Shown here: positions 17,682 through 26,781 of the stretch, piece by piece
Layout of the letters: every line of letters begins with the position of its first letter
How positions within the stretch are numbered: the stretch's first letter is position 1
Origin: an uncultured Clostridia bacterium
Lineage (GTDB): Bacteria; Bacillota; Clostridia; Oscillospirales; Acutalibacteraceae
Assembly: GCA_946183365.1 (NCBI GenBank)
Contig: CAMHAH010000003.1
Span: forward strand, 1 to 64,000
Length of the DNA stretch: 64,000 bases
Direction: 5' to 3'
Program-made: the position numbers and the translations under genes
The notes under the pieces: generated by a model
The model's input: only the letters and a program-made list of their open reading frames with translations
Databases searched by the model: none
What the model was told of the DNA's origin: nothing

Positions 17682-18839
17682 TCATCTTGAAGAAGCTATA
17701 ACTTCTTCAACGGTGGGATGACTGATACCTAAAGCATCTTTCAAGATGAACAAGCGTATGAAGAACATCCTGCATTCTGCGTCATTCTTAAACCACTCCG
17801 GGTTGACCTCGGTGATCTGATTCAGCCCGATTTTGCTGATCGCTTCCAACGCAGCCTGCTTTTGCGTATAGTTTTCTCCTCGCGGCAGACACCTGACTCC
17901 CTCAGTCGTGTCATAAGACAAAAATGCTTTATTATAATCTATCAGCGGGTGCAATCCGACAAGCTTATTATTGGCGTTATTCACCATGAATCCCCAGTTG
18001 CCCCAATGTCTGTCGGTGTTGCCAATCAGGTAATCGATAATATTCATCATGTAGAATTGATAACTGTCATGTTTCAGGACAAATTCTAACGGATCCTTAT
18101 CGTGATTTTCGCAGTATACAGATATATACTCGAACGGAACAATGCCGTATTCCTCCGATGTGATAATCTTACACTTTGATACTTCACATCCGGAAAAGTA
18201 ATCTTCTGAATATGACACATGATCGACATCAAAGCAGTCAACGATTTTTGACGCTAAAAGCTCAACCTCAACATCACGCTCTTCACCGTCTTTGAAAAGA
18301 TAAAAACCATCCTCGCGTCGTATCCATGCCTTCGGTGCTACTCCTTGCGTTCCGATATCGCCAGCAACATCCTGATCGGATATCAACTTAGCATTCTGAA
18401 CTGTGAGTGAAATACCCCTCAGGCTGACATCTGCGAAAGCGTTGCTCAGCGAATGACGATAAAGACTGATTTGGGAGTATTCCAATTCTTCGCCTTTCAT
18501 CTTGACCCAGAATACATCTGTCAAGCTCAGACAGTGGTAAGAAATTGCGATCATGGCCCTGTCCTTGTCCGTAACAGCCTGCATAGCGCCAATGCTGTTC
18601 ATAATCTCCTTAGCGTATTTTCGATCAAGCGTCAACAAACGGCTCGAGCACCAGTAATAAAAGTTGCTTAGATTGCTTAATCTGGTGTCAAGGTCATCTT
18701 CTTTTTCCAAATACAGATTATAGGGCATGAAAGAAGGAAAATAGATAGTGCATCGTCCGTTCTTATGGATCGTCGCAACGCGCCTGTCTTTATGCATGAT
18801 ATATATTCTGCTCCAGTCCTTAACCGAACGATGATTCAT
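17682..18839 (-). CDS. HipA-like protein kinase, copy 1
   Basis: This 385-residue protein has a HipA/CtkA-type kinase fold. NTDRHWGNWGF (about residues 274-284 from this start) is the catalytic and metal-binding block, and HPLIDYNKAF holds the second metal-binding aspartate (about 297-306). The N-terminal 110 residues are not the HipA N-terminal domain and I do not recognise them. No HTH antitoxin gene adjoins it, unlike hipBA. It has its own promoter and terminator and a near-identical paralogue at 39481-40638. I start at the ATG preceded by GGGAG rather than the GTG three codons upstream; this gives the same length as copy 2. Phosphorylation of a translation factor or tRNA synthetase is the family precedent, but the target here is unknown. 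Confidence 0.83.
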   Translation of the reverse strand: MNHRSVKDWSRIYIMHKDRRVATIHKNGRCTIYFPSFMPYNLYLEKEDDLDTRLSNLSNFYYWCSSRLLTLDRKYAKEIMNSIGAMQAVTDKDRAMIAISYHCLSLTDVFWVKMKGEELEYSQISLYRHSLSNAFADVSLRGISLTVQNAKLISDQDVAGDIGTQGVAPKAWIRREDGFYLFKDGEERDVEVELLASKIVDCFDVDHVSYSEDYFSGCEVSKCKIITSEEYGIVPFEYISVYCENHDKDPLEFVLKHDSYQFYMMNIIDYLIGNTDRHWGNWGFMVNNANNKLVGLHPLIDYNKAFLSYDTTEGVRCLPRGENYTQKQAALEAISKIGLNQITEVNPEWFKNDAECRMFFIRLFILKDALGISHPTVEEVIASSR

Positions 18840-18898
18840 CTTTTTCACTCCCTTATCCTGATCTTTGTTTCTTCCGGTGACTCATTTTATACTAAATT

Positions 18899-18928
18899 AT
18901 TATACTGCTAATCAATCAAATTTGTAAA
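18899..18928 (-). promoter_or_regulatory. Promoter of HipA-like kinase copy 1
   Basis: Minus strand TTTACA (18923-18928), an 18-base spacer and a perfect TATAAT (18899-18904). The same elements with the same spacing precede copy 2 at 40679-40708. Confidence 0.78.
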
Positions 18929-18947
18929 GATGATTACTACGAATAAA

Positions 18948-20372
18948 TTAAGCACTGAATGACGCCCTTAATTCTTTCAATTTCTCCTGTGCTATCGAAA
19001 AAGCAATACGATCGAGCCTCAGCTTTTTGCATATCAATGTCATTTCTTCCTCAGGAGGTTTTACGGACGGCTGATACTGCAGAATACAGCACTTTTCAAA
19101 GATGCTCGCTGCAAATTCATCTGCTTCGTCTTCCTTTTCTGCTTCCGGCAATCTATCGTGATCATCACAGTCTCCATTGTAAATATGTCCGTACTCGTGA
19201 AAGAAAACCCCCATCACCAAGCACTTGAACAGTCTTTTTCTGAAACTATCTTCATTATCCAACCCTATTTCAAATACGCTTTGCGGAATTGCCGTTGTTT
19301 TTTCATATTCTCTCAGTTTCAACAGTATTGTTTTTGTTGCGACAATATGATATCCACTTTTAATATCCCCATCAGCGTATGCCTGAGCTATTTCACCGTC
19401 AGCAAGATTCACATGAAAATCATACGCTTTTTCCGGTTCAAAATTTTTCAAATACTCCAACAAAAGCACCAGAGATGTGTTTATCTGCTTAACCGCAAAT
19501 ACATAGAAACTCTTGTCCTCGATACTTTCAGGAACAAACGAATATATCCGATCGACTCCCTTGACCATGGGATACTTTTTTTGCATGGCATATTGGTATT
19601 CTATCAGAAACTTATCCTCCAATGAAAAAGCCGACATTATCTCTTTCAATACCGTTGCCATCAATTCTTCGGATTTTTGCGAAGAATAGTTTTCAGAAAT
19701 CATTCGGATAATTCCGACGATTTCTATCATCTTAGCTTTGAGAATTCTCGAATTCCGCTTGCTTGTTTTATCAATAATGCGGCTCGCGCTTCTCATATAT
19801 TCAGATGAAACACCTGCGATGCTGCTCACTTCCAATAAGAAACTGATCGTCTTTGGATTGCGTAAATTCATTGTGGGAATCCACTTTGCTTGGTTATTTA
19901 ATCGCTCGATTCCGCGTTCCCAAGTCAATCTGCTTGTTACAATGCCATATGGTTTAAAATGCGCCCGACAAAACTCAGTCGTAACCCATGCGTTGATCTT
20001 TTCACACAAATGCCACATAGTATTGTTCAAAGGGGTATTAGCTATAGATTGAATATAATGCGGCTGACCGTTAAGATTCGGAAAACGATTTGTCTGCATG
20101 ACGCCACGCAGCATATGATGAAGCAATATGCGCTCAAATTCCGACTGCTCCTCCTGATGGCTCACAGTGACCATATACTGGTTGTGAATTCCGGGCTGCC
20201 TGCCGGTATGGCTTATACTTCCAGGGTAATCAATCCAAAACAGCACCGGCATATCGATCCGTTCATCGAGTTCCTTGATCAAGCTCAATGTTCTATCAGA
20301 TACAGGCAATCTGTCAATATCCCTGATCAGCTCTCCCGGTAATTTTATCAACTCACGGTTATTCAACTTCAA
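18948..20372 (-). CDS. ImmA/IrrE-like zinc metallopeptidase with a long N-terminal region
   Basis: A 474-residue protein. The C-terminal quarter carries HEYGH (residues 392-396) and a downstream EADEFA (about 415-420), the HExxH...E zinc site of ImmA/IrrE-type peptidases. About 370 residues before it are not recognised; they are mainly helical and contain no signal or membrane segment. The start is a TTG that overlaps the end of the PLD-like gene by 14 bases with AAGG upstream; there is no good ATG for 40 codons. ImmA-type peptidases cleave repressors or toxin partners, so a regulatory cleavage within this operon is a reasonable guess. A HipA-like kinase with its own promoter lies downstream. 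Confidence 0.8.
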   Translation of the reverse strand: MKLNNRELIKLPGELIRDIDRLPVSDRTLSLIKELDERIDMPVLFWIDYPGSISHTGRQPGIHNQYMVTVSHQEEQSEFERILLHHMLRGVMQTNRFPNLNGQPHYIQSIANTPLNNTMWHLCEKINAWVTTEFCRAHFKPYGIVTSRLTWERGIERLNNQAKWIPTMNLRNPKTISFLLEVSSIAGVSSEYMRSASRIIDKTSKRNSRILKAKMIEIVGIIRMISENYSSQKSEELMATVLKEIMSAFSLEDKFLIEYQYAMQKKYPMVKGVDRIYSFVPESIEDKSFYVFAVKQINTSLVLLLEYLKNFEPEKAYDFHVNLADGEIAQAYADGDIKSGYHIVATKTILLKLREYEKTTAIPQSVFEIGLDNEDSFRKRLFKCLVMGVFFHEYGHIYNGDCDDHDRLPEAEKEDEADEFAASIFEKCCILQYQPSVKPPEEEMTLICKKLRLDRIAFSIAQEKLKELRASFSA

Positions 20373-20853
20373 TCACGCCTTGCCCGGTTAGTATTTTATA
20401 AAAATCATTTCCTGTTTGCTCAGATAGCAAATCAACCGTACAATACTTTTTGCCGATACCGCTGAGTGATGACCCGGTATAAAAACCTTTCTTTGTCTCA
20501 ACACAGAACCAATGCCTGTCATGGTACAAATCCAACTTTTTGTATTCTAACGTACAGCCATTGAGCGCTGTTTGAACATCCTGCCACATTTTACGGTTAG
20601 GATTATTGTTATGACAGTAGATAATCTTTGATGCCTTAAGCTTTTTCAGCGCTTTGATCACATTATGCTTATATGCTTCATCCTGCAGCTGGAATAGATA
20701 CGGATCTGTCACTACTACGGTTTTCCCTGTTGAGTCGATATCCGGGAACCGATCGATCACGTCCTCCGGCTTTTCGCTCGGGTCAGCTATAAATGTATGC
20801 TTGCCGGTGAATTCAATAGGGTATTCCCCTATTGCTTTGTTATCTAAATTCAT
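20359..20853 (-). CDS. Phospholipase D-like (HKD variant) protein
   Basis: This 164-residue protein looks like a single PLD-type half. YHDRHWF (about residues 110-116) followed by GFYTGSSLSGIGKK (about 123-136) matches the pattern of degenerate HKD domains, in which H-x-K becomes HDR and is followed by a GSS-x-N/S loop. Such domains occur in phage-defence and restriction loci as nuclease or sensing parts. The start ATG has GGAG eight bases upstream; an open frame three codons longer lacks a site. It overlaps the next gene and lies 34 bases from the AlbA_2 ATPase stop, so the three form an operon. Nuclease activity cannot be claimed because the lysine is replaced. Confidence 0.68.
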   Translation of the reverse strand: MNLDNKAIGEYPIEFTGKHTFIADPSEKPEDVIDRFPDIDSTGKTVVVTDPYLFQLQDEAYKHNVIKALKKLKASKIIYCHNNNPNRKMWQDVQTALNGCTLEYKKLDLYHDRHWFCVETKKGFYTGSSLSGIGKKYCTVDLLSEQTGNDFYKILTGQGVIEVE

Positions 20854-20887
20854 TTTAATCACTCCATCTGCTGTTATTCCTAAACCT

Positions 20888-22324
20888 TTAAATTGTTCTG
20901 TACTCCTGATTCTTGCTGCGCGGTTTATCAGGATACCTCAACTCTACTCTTCCCTGAGATACCAACGGATTAACAAAATAGCTCATCAAATAGGAGGACG
21001 TCAAATGTCCGAAACGTTCTTTCAGCTCGGCTCTTGTTCTCCAAGTGCTGCAAAACTCAAGGATCTGCAGACTCAACGATTTCTCAGCTATTTTCTTTTG
21101 ACCATCAATCTGATTGAACAATGTAACCTTGAAAACACCTCTTCTGTTCTCGAACATCGGTTCAGGCAGTCCGTATTCCGACATCAAACGCCTGATAATA
21201 GGTATTCCCGAAAAACGGTTTTCGGTTTCTCCGATAATTTCCATCGCTTTCGCGATGAAAGGATTACGCGTATCCGCTATCGTCTTTCCCAGTTCATCCA
21301 GCGTCATTCTTCCGTATAATCCGCCGGGATTCTCAACCTCTATTCTATCTGTAAAAATACGAATCGTAATCGGAGATAAATCCGTGTGAATACTGTAGTC
21401 CCTATGAATCAGAGCGTTTAGTACAATCTCACGTAGAGCGATCATCGGATATTCAGGTCTATCCTCCCGCTTTCCGGTTACAGGATCAATAATTGTTTTA
21501 ATTTTAATATTTCTTCGGATAAAGCTTAATGCGCCATCCTGCATCTGAGGTATCGTGCCTTCTATACGCTCATTATCATCGAAACGCTGAGATAGATCGC
21601 CTAAATCACCGATCTCATAACCCTGTACAGCTACCGCGGTAATACACAGTTGAGGATAGAATGACTGCGGATAATCCGCGAACATCATAATTCCCGCCAG
21701 CGTTGGTTTCTCGCCGTTTGTAAATCCCTGCAGCTTCATTACCCGTTCAACCGGCAGATTGCCTTGCTGCGGTTTGATATTTTGCAGATTTTTCAAATAA
21801 TACTCAAATCCTGCAGTTTTTATATCTCCGATCTCTGCACGCGTTTCTATGCGTATCTCATCCTGTATTTTTTTTCGAAAGGCTTCATAGCTGTATATCT
21901 CATACTCTGTCATGTGTTCATCGCTGTCTCCGACGCGGGTATAAGAACCCCGAAGTCGGCCGGCTCCAGTATAAAAGCAGGGTTTTTCAAACAAATCGAT
22001 TTCATGAATCTCAGCGCTGACAAACACCTTGTCTTCTATCGTTGCGACGGTACACACAGGGCGCACAATCGGCGTCATTTGTTTGCACATAGATACAATA
22101 TTCTTCTGCAAGTCGTCCGCATCATATACGCCGCACAAATCAAACTCATTATCCTGATCAATTCCGAATACAATGATCCCGCCTCCGGACTGATTCGAAA
22201 AGCTGGAAAGCGTATCATATATCTTCGGACAACCGCCTGCCGCCTTTTTGATTTCAATCCTGTTATCTTCAGATTTGTTTTTTCGAATTTGTTGAATTAA
22301 TCCTAATAAATCTTTCGAAAGCAT
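20888..22324 (-). CDS. AlbA_2 (Schlafen-like) ATP-binding protein
   Basis: This 478-residue protein begins with an AlbA_2/Schlafen-type domain (residues 15-130): EDNRIEIKKAAGG, then FSNQSGGGIIVFGID, then the GSYTRVGDSD block. A middle linker follows, and then a GHKL-type ATP site REIVLNALIHRDYS with IEVENPGGLYG (about 285-330). The C-terminal part resembles a winged helix. Such proteins are often called RecG-like or putative transcriptional regulators and are common in accessory regions; some are defence genes. It heads the operon with the PLD-like and ImmA-like genes and has a strong promoter with a large inverted repeat. I start at the ATG with AGGTG six bases upstream; two further starts lie within nine bases. 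Confidence 0.85.
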   Translation of the reverse strand: MLSKDLLGLIQQIRKNKSEDNRIEIKKAAGGCPKIYDTLSSFSNQSGGGIIVFGIDQDNEFDLCGVYDADDLQKNIVSMCKQMTPIVRPVCTVATIEDKVFVSAEIHEIDLFEKPCFYTGAGRLRGSYTRVGDSDEHMTEYEIYSYEAFRKKIQDEIRIETRAEIGDIKTAGFEYYLKNLQNIKPQQGNLPVERVMKLQGFTNGEKPTLAGIMMFADYPQSFYPQLCITAVAVQGYEIGDLGDLSQRFDDNERIEGTIPQMQDGALSFIRRNIKIKTIIDPVTGKREDRPEYPMIALREIVLNALIHRDYSIHTDLSPITIRIFTDRIEVENPGGLYGRMTLDELGKTIADTRNPFIAKAMEIIGETENRFSGIPIIRRLMSEYGLPEPMFENRRGVFKVTLFNQIDGQKKIAEKSLSLQILEFCSTWRTRAELKERFGHLTSSYLMSYFVNPLVSQGRVELRYPDKPRSKNQEYRTI

Positions 22325-22341
22325 TCTCATCACCTAACAAT

Positions 22342-22369
22342 ATTATATTCGATTATTCAAAAAAATCAA
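22342..22369 (-). promoter_or_regulatory. Promoter of the AlbA_2/PLD/ImmA operon
   Basis: Minus strand TTGATT (22364-22369), a 16-base spacer and TATAAT (22342-22347). The -35 lies in the 18-base block (22361-22378) shared exactly with the AbiL-like promoter. Confidence 0.68.
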
Positions 22370-22371
22370 GG

Positions 22372-22404
22372 TTTATTCGAAAAATTAGCAGATTTTCGAA
22401 TAAA
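22372..22404 (-). promoter_or_regulatory. Operator-like 12-base inverted repeat
   Basis: Arms TTTATTCGAAAA (22372-22383) and TTTTCGAATAAA (22393-22404) are perfectly complementary with a 9-base spacer. It abuts the -35 of the AlbA_2 operon, so a dimeric regulator could bind here. The AlbA_2 protein itself is one candidate. Confidence 0.6.
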
Positions 22405-22420
22405 ACTTTCCGTCATTTAT

Positions 22421-22597
22421 CAACCATTAATATCCAACATCAATACACATCGCTGACAACTTGACACAGCGGCTGAAATTTACTATTTCCTTGTTTAACA
22501 TCGACAAAAGGTTGAGACTTGCATAGTGCAGGTTGACGAGATAGCTATTGACGATTGAGCAATAATTTCCTTGCCAACGTATATCCACAGAGGGCAA
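22421..22597 (+). repeat. Dispersed repeat, copy 2
   Basis: This is the most diverged copy. The CATCGCTGACAAC start, the TTTCCTTGTTTAACATCGAC centre and the CATAGTGCAGGTTGACGAGA end are all kept, with a one-base deletion in the CATTGACACC part. It fills most of the 332-base gap between the AlbA_2 operon and the nitrilase/ATPase operon; the rest of that gap holds nothing else I can name. Confidence 0.8.
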
Positions 22598-22656
22598 ACA
22601 AAGCAATCACATTAAATCTATTAATATGAAAATTCTTTTGCAATTCATTTTCTATA

Positions 22657-24471
22657 TTAACTACAATTCTTTTTAATTATTGCCTTTCCATCTTCATTCT
22701 TTGATAACTCATATGAGTGAAATTTATCACCCAAAAAGGAAAATTTGCTTTTAGTTATTTTATATACATCATAATTTGCTGTAGTAAAATAGATTTGGAT
22801 ACCTTTCAAAGAAGCATCTCTAAGAAAATCCAAAAGATTCAGTAAGTGTAAAGAATCGAGATTTGCAACACTTTCATCTAAAAGAATGAATCTCGGTGCA
22901 TCTTTTGATAATAAAAACTTTGCAAAAATCAGCGATAAAGCCAAACATACACGTTGAGCTGTACTCATTTCATTAATACTGTACTTTATATTAGAGTTTT
23001 TTTCAGATAACAAATAGTTTCCGCTTTGACTGCTAATTATATAATTATATGAAAACAACCTGGAGAAAACTCGATTAATTAATTCCATATTTGATGAAAT
23101 CTGACTTTCAATTAATGAGTTTATATGATTGATCGCATAATTATTAGCTTCCTTTAGCTCTTTTAACTTTATAGGTTGTCGAATAATATAATTATTTAGG
23201 TATTTCTTTGTTTCTTCCTTCTTTTTTGCAAAGAAAGGTATAAATCTTATAATGAATTTTAATAATCTGCTTTTAAAATTTGTTTTGTTATACCAATCGT
23301 TTTTTTCAAAATAAAACAATTTTGTCACAAAATCAAAATCGTTCTGATTCTGTGTTAAATTTCTTTTGATTCTGATGATCTCTGAATCGCAAAAAAGCTT
23401 ATTTAGTTCAAATGCATCAGGCTTTAGTGCAAAATTAAATGTTGCGTCAATATTAAAATAATTAACTTGCCTGAATAGTTCATTTAAATCGCCCATATCA
23501 AACGGATACCATTTATCTTTAATGATATCTCTGTCATTCTTTGCCTCTTCAGAATTCATAGCTGTGTTATTATCCCATAATATTGTAACTAATGAGGAAT
23601 TATCTTTATTGTTAAGAATGGACCCAGTACACCCTAATTCTATTGCATCCAGAATAGAAGTTTTACCTCCTGCATTGTCTCCATAAAAAAGGTTAAATAA
23701 ACCAGATTGGATTTTTGTATTCTTTTCAAAAATATTGGTTCTATAACTGTCAAGAGTAATTGTTTTTATATAATTCTTTGAATAATCATACTTTTCATTG
23801 TTATTTGTTTGTTTTGTTCTTTTTGTTTTTGAACTGGTATAGAATTCATCCAATCGATCATAATCTGATATAATATAACTATAGGCTTTATAGACGCTTG
23901 TTTCTTCGCCAGATTCAGGAAAATACAATAAAGAAGACATTCCGTATTTTTCTAAATTCTCCTCTAACTTAGCTATAGAATCATTAGAGTTTATCTGCCT
24001 TGATAGTTTATTTTGATTATCGTATATATCATTAAGTACATTAAAATATTTTTCAAAATCATTTTTGGTCAAAAACAACTTCCTCGCATAATCCATATTC
24101 TGAGAGAATGATATATATTTATCTATATTTGGCCTTTCACAAACGAATATCAAATATATGTTATATCGAACAAGTTCAGTTTCATAGAAAAAGATATTAG
24201 AAATATTTTCATTTTGAAATTCCAAAAAAACTTCATCTGATTTCAGAACATACTCATTACAGATTTGCAAAGTTTCTTCGTCGGTCAAGTCAATAACTAT
24301 ATATCTGGCAAAAACCTCCTTACACTTATCACAATTATAATTACATTTATCTTTCTTTAAGCATCTTTTACAACAAAAGTATTTTATAAATTGATTGTCT
24401 CTTAATGAAAATTCATGCTCTTGAACACTGCAAAAGCCACATTCATCTATCAATGCATTTATATCTTTCAT
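22657..24471 (-). CDS. Zinc-finger SMC/ABC-type ATPase, partner of a nitrilase-fold protein
   Basis: A 604-residue protein. The N-terminus has three cysteine groups, CGFC (11-14), CCKRC (33-37) and CNYNCDKC (43-50), which suggest one or two zinc ribbons. An ABC/SMC-type ATPase follows: Walker A GDNAGGKTS (264-272), signature MSTAQRV (502-508), Walker B FILLDES (528-534) and D-loop ANLD. Between Walker A and the signature are about 230 residues, enough for a short helical arm. The gene is very AT-rich compared with its neighbours, which indicates acquisition. It starts three bases after the stop of the nitrilase-like gene, with GGAGG inside that gene's last codons, so the two are coupled. DNA- or RNA-end sensing is a guess from the fold. 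Confidence 0.83.
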   Translation of the reverse strand: MKDINALIDECGFCSVQEHEFSLRDNQFIKYFCCKRCLKKDKCNYNCDKCKEVFARYIVIDLTDEETLQICNEYVLKSDEVFLEFQNENISNIFFYETELVRYNIYLIFVCERPNIDKYISFSQNMDYARKLFLTKNDFEKYFNVLNDIYDNQNKLSRQINSNDSIAKLEENLEKYGMSSLLYFPESGEETSVYKAYSYIISDYDRLDEFYTSSKTKRTKQTNNNEKYDYSKNYIKTITLDSYRTNIFEKNTKIQSGLFNLFYGDNAGGKTSILDAIELGCTGSILNNKDNSSLVTILWDNNTAMNSEEAKNDRDIIKDKWYPFDMGDLNELFRQVNYFNIDATFNFALKPDAFELNKLFCDSEIIRIKRNLTQNQNDFDFVTKLFYFEKNDWYNKTNFKSRLLKFIIRFIPFFAKKKEETKKYLNNYIIRQPIKLKELKEANNYAINHINSLIESQISSNMELINRVFSRLFSYNYIISSQSGNYLLSEKNSNIKYSINEMSTAQRVCLALSLIFAKFLLSKDAPRFILLDESVANLDSLHLLNLLDFLRDASLKGIQIYFTTANYDVYKITKSKFSFLGDKFHSYELSKNEDGKAIIKKNCS

Positions 24472-24474
24472 ATC

Positions 24475-26277
24475 TTATCCTCCAATAATTGATCCTTTAT
24501 TCTTAGCAACCTCACCATCTAAAATACTCGTAGATGTTCCTTTTTCGTACAGCTTTATTCCATCTTCATCTTCAAAATAAATTATCATATTCTCAACAAA
24601 AGATTTCCCTTCCTTTTCTTCTTTAAACATTTTATAAAAAGTATCATATATTTTTTCTGCATCTTTTTCTTTCGCATATTTTAGGTATACAACTCTGCAA
24701 AAAACATCTTTATTCATATCATTTTCATACTCCACATTATACTCATGGCCTTTATGCGTTCTAATAACATCATATTTAAATGAGGGATCTAAGGATTTAA
24801 ACTTGATCGGAACCTCTTTGTTCTTTAGCTTATTCTGTATCCTTTTACAGATATAAAGTTTTTCTCTTGAGTACTCACTTCTATAATGCTTTGAAGTTAC
24901 TGAAGATATTTTACCATTATTAATCATCTCAAACTGGTTAAAAAGATTATTATTATACACTAAAGAAATATATTCATTTAATTTCTTCATATCACATTTT
25001 TTATTATCCTGTTCTTGAGAAAAAAACCGTTCATATTCATCTTGATTCCAGAAAAAATCATCAATCATTTCTTTACATAGGTCTTTATTATCTTTCATTC
25101 CTTTGGTGTTTTCATCATACACATAATAGTTATTCACCTTAAGAAATATAGTATCTTGTAAAGCTCCCGGTACAGAGTAACCTACCAGATCTTTCATATT
25201 AATGTCCAGAGCATGCTCAGAAGATGGGAAGAAAAACATTGCAACCTGATAATCGTGAGCAAAATTCAATCCCTTGTTTGCAAAATTATTTAGTATATTC
25301 ATATACTCCGGAAACTCTTTTGATGAAAATGCTTTATAGATTGTTGACCACGAATTGGTTATCGCAGGTATTTCGTCTCCCTCCTTTACAAATGTTGTTC
25401 CTTTTGCCCAGTTTAACGCTATTACTCTTATTGAATCGTTAGAAGCATAGTCAATCAGCAAATCTCGGGTAAATCTAAAATTATTATGTTGTGGTCGATA
25501 GTTTAGCTGCGGATGAAAAATCACAGCTTTTTTATTTTGGGAAGATAAATACTCTTTAACCGATGAAATCAGTTCGTAATTAAAAACATCTGCACATATC
25601 ATTGACAAAAAATAGTCTTCTTCTTTTCCAAATACAATTACTTCTTCTCCACATGATAAAAATCTGTATTCGAAGTCCATCTTCTCATCTTTCATCGGAC
25701 TTGTCTTAAATTGCGGCACAATAAACAGATGCTCAAAATACGACTGATCGTTTCTTATGAATCTTATTTTAGCCAAGTATATTAAACAACAAACAATTTC
25801 GCTTGGGTTGATACTATTTAAAGAGCTTAAATACATTTCTATCTCTTTCTCGCTTTTTTTATTATCAAGCCATTCCTTAAACTTTTCTAACGGTGTTCCA
25901 TTGCAACAAAGGCAATATAGTGTTCCACATTTGATCTTTTCTCTATTTTCAATGATACTATCAATTAATGATAATGGTACAGAATACTCAGGAGTAAGCA
26001 CTAAGTCATACATATATTCATATGATAATTCTAATGATCTTAGCATCCTTTCTTTATATTTTTCATCGTTGTCATCAATATATAAGCCGTTTACTCCATC
26101 TACAATCAAACTGCCTTTAGGTTGTATCTGCAGGATATGATATGCTTTATTCTTTGTACAAAACGATATTGATTTATAGTTAGCAATCTTTAATTCATCA
26201 TCAAACTGCTTATTATATGAATTAATCCAATTTTCTAAATATTTGTCAAAATTAATTATTCTTATTTTGTTAGCCAC
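24475..26277 (-). CDS. Nitrilase-fold (carbon-nitrogen hydrolase-like) protein
   Basis: A 600-residue protein. The first 300 residues look like a CN-hydrolase: LVLTPEYS gives the catalytic Glu (about residue 97), VPQFKTSPMK a candidate Lys (about 191 or 196), and SMICADVFN the Cys (about 228), in the family order Glu-Lys-Cys and with usable spacing. A strand AVIFHPQLN follows the cysteine as in nitrilases. The remaining 300 residues are not recognised. I start at a GTG preceded by GAGG six bases upstream; a TTG four codons earlier is possible. Sequence is strongly AT-rich like its partner. Nitrilases cleave C-N bonds in small molecules, so a nucleotide- or NAD-like target is conceivable but unproven. 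The cysteine triad is my reading, not a search result. Confidence 0.65.
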   Translation of the reverse strand: MANKIRIINFDKYLENWINSYNKQFDDELKIANYKSISFCTKNKAYHILQIQPKGSLIVDGVNGLYIDDNDEKYKERMLRSLELSYEYMYDLVLTPEYSVPLSLIDSIIENREKIKCGTLYCLCCNGTPLEKFKEWLDNKKSEKEIEMYLSSLNSINPSEIVCCLIYLAKIRFIRNDQSYFEHLFIVPQFKTSPMKDEKMDFEYRFLSCGEEVIVFGKEEDYFLSMICADVFNYELISSVKEYLSSQNKKAVIFHPQLNYRPQHNNFRFTRDLLIDYASNDSIRVIALNWAKGTTFVKEGDEIPAITNSWSTIYKAFSSKEFPEYMNILNNFANKGLNFAHDYQVAMFFFPSSEHALDINMKDLVGYSVPGALQDTIFLKVNNYYVYDENTKGMKDNKDLCKEMIDDFFWNQDEYERFFSQEQDNKKCDMKKLNEYISLVYNNNLFNQFEMINNGKISSVTSKHYRSEYSREKLYICKRIQNKLKNKEVPIKFKSLDPSFKYDVIRTHKGHEYNVEYENDMNKDVFCRVVYLKYAKEKDAEKIYDTFYKMFKEEKEGKSFVENMIIYFEDEDGIKLYEKGTSTSILDGEVAKNKGSIIGG

Positions 26278-26289
26278 TTTGCACCTCAA

Positions 26290-26687
26290 TAGAATACACC
26301 CGTATTCTTTCAGATTTTGTAGATATTCCCTTATATTATATATTTTATCATTATAATTTGATGTTATCTATAAATATCCAGATTTCGACAAAAAACATTT
26401 ATTTAAAAAACTGTTGAATATACACTAAAATCGATAAACAGTTTTGTGAACAAATAATTTGTTTATGAGGATTGATAAGGATACCCAACAACAAGGCTCG
26501 AAATGTTTTAGCAAAGTACTTCAAGTCAAACTTGCATCTCATTTTGCGGTTGATTATTTTGCAAATGTTTCAACATTGCAGGCTGTGTTTTTGTTATTCA
26601 TTCTTTGATCATATAACCATTCTTAGCGCGCTTTGACGAACACGGAAAAGTCTTTGACAATCCTGCTATTGATATTTGTTACCGAAA
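26290..26687. other. Gene-free AT-rich gap with one coding remnant
   Basis: No plausible gene is present. A short palindrome GAATAC-ACCC-GTATTC near 26291-26306 precedes the nitrilase gene. At 26632-26664 the plus strand encodes FDEHGKVFDNP, matching FDKHGKVLDNP at 44620-44652, with most base changes at third codon positions. The rest shows no structure I can name. Confidence 0.5.
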
Positions 26688-26726
26688 ACAGCGCCGGCTC
26701 TGATGCTCTGTCAGAACCGGCGCTGT
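26688..26726 (-). terminator. Terminator of the membrane STAND-like gene
   Basis: Arms ACAGCGCCGGCTCTGA and TCAGAACCGGCGCTGT pair over 16 bases with one internal mismatch and a 7-base loop. On the minus strand a TTTT follows. It lies 55 bases downstream of the stop. Confidence 0.85.
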
Positions 26727-26781
26727 TTTCCATTTACTGAAATATTCAACACTGATATGTAAGTTTATGCAAAAGCTCATC

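Noticed and set aside
22510..22597. Attachment site at repeat copy 2
   Set aside because: There is no integrase and no tRNA nearby, and the copies are diverged rather than a short identical duplication.
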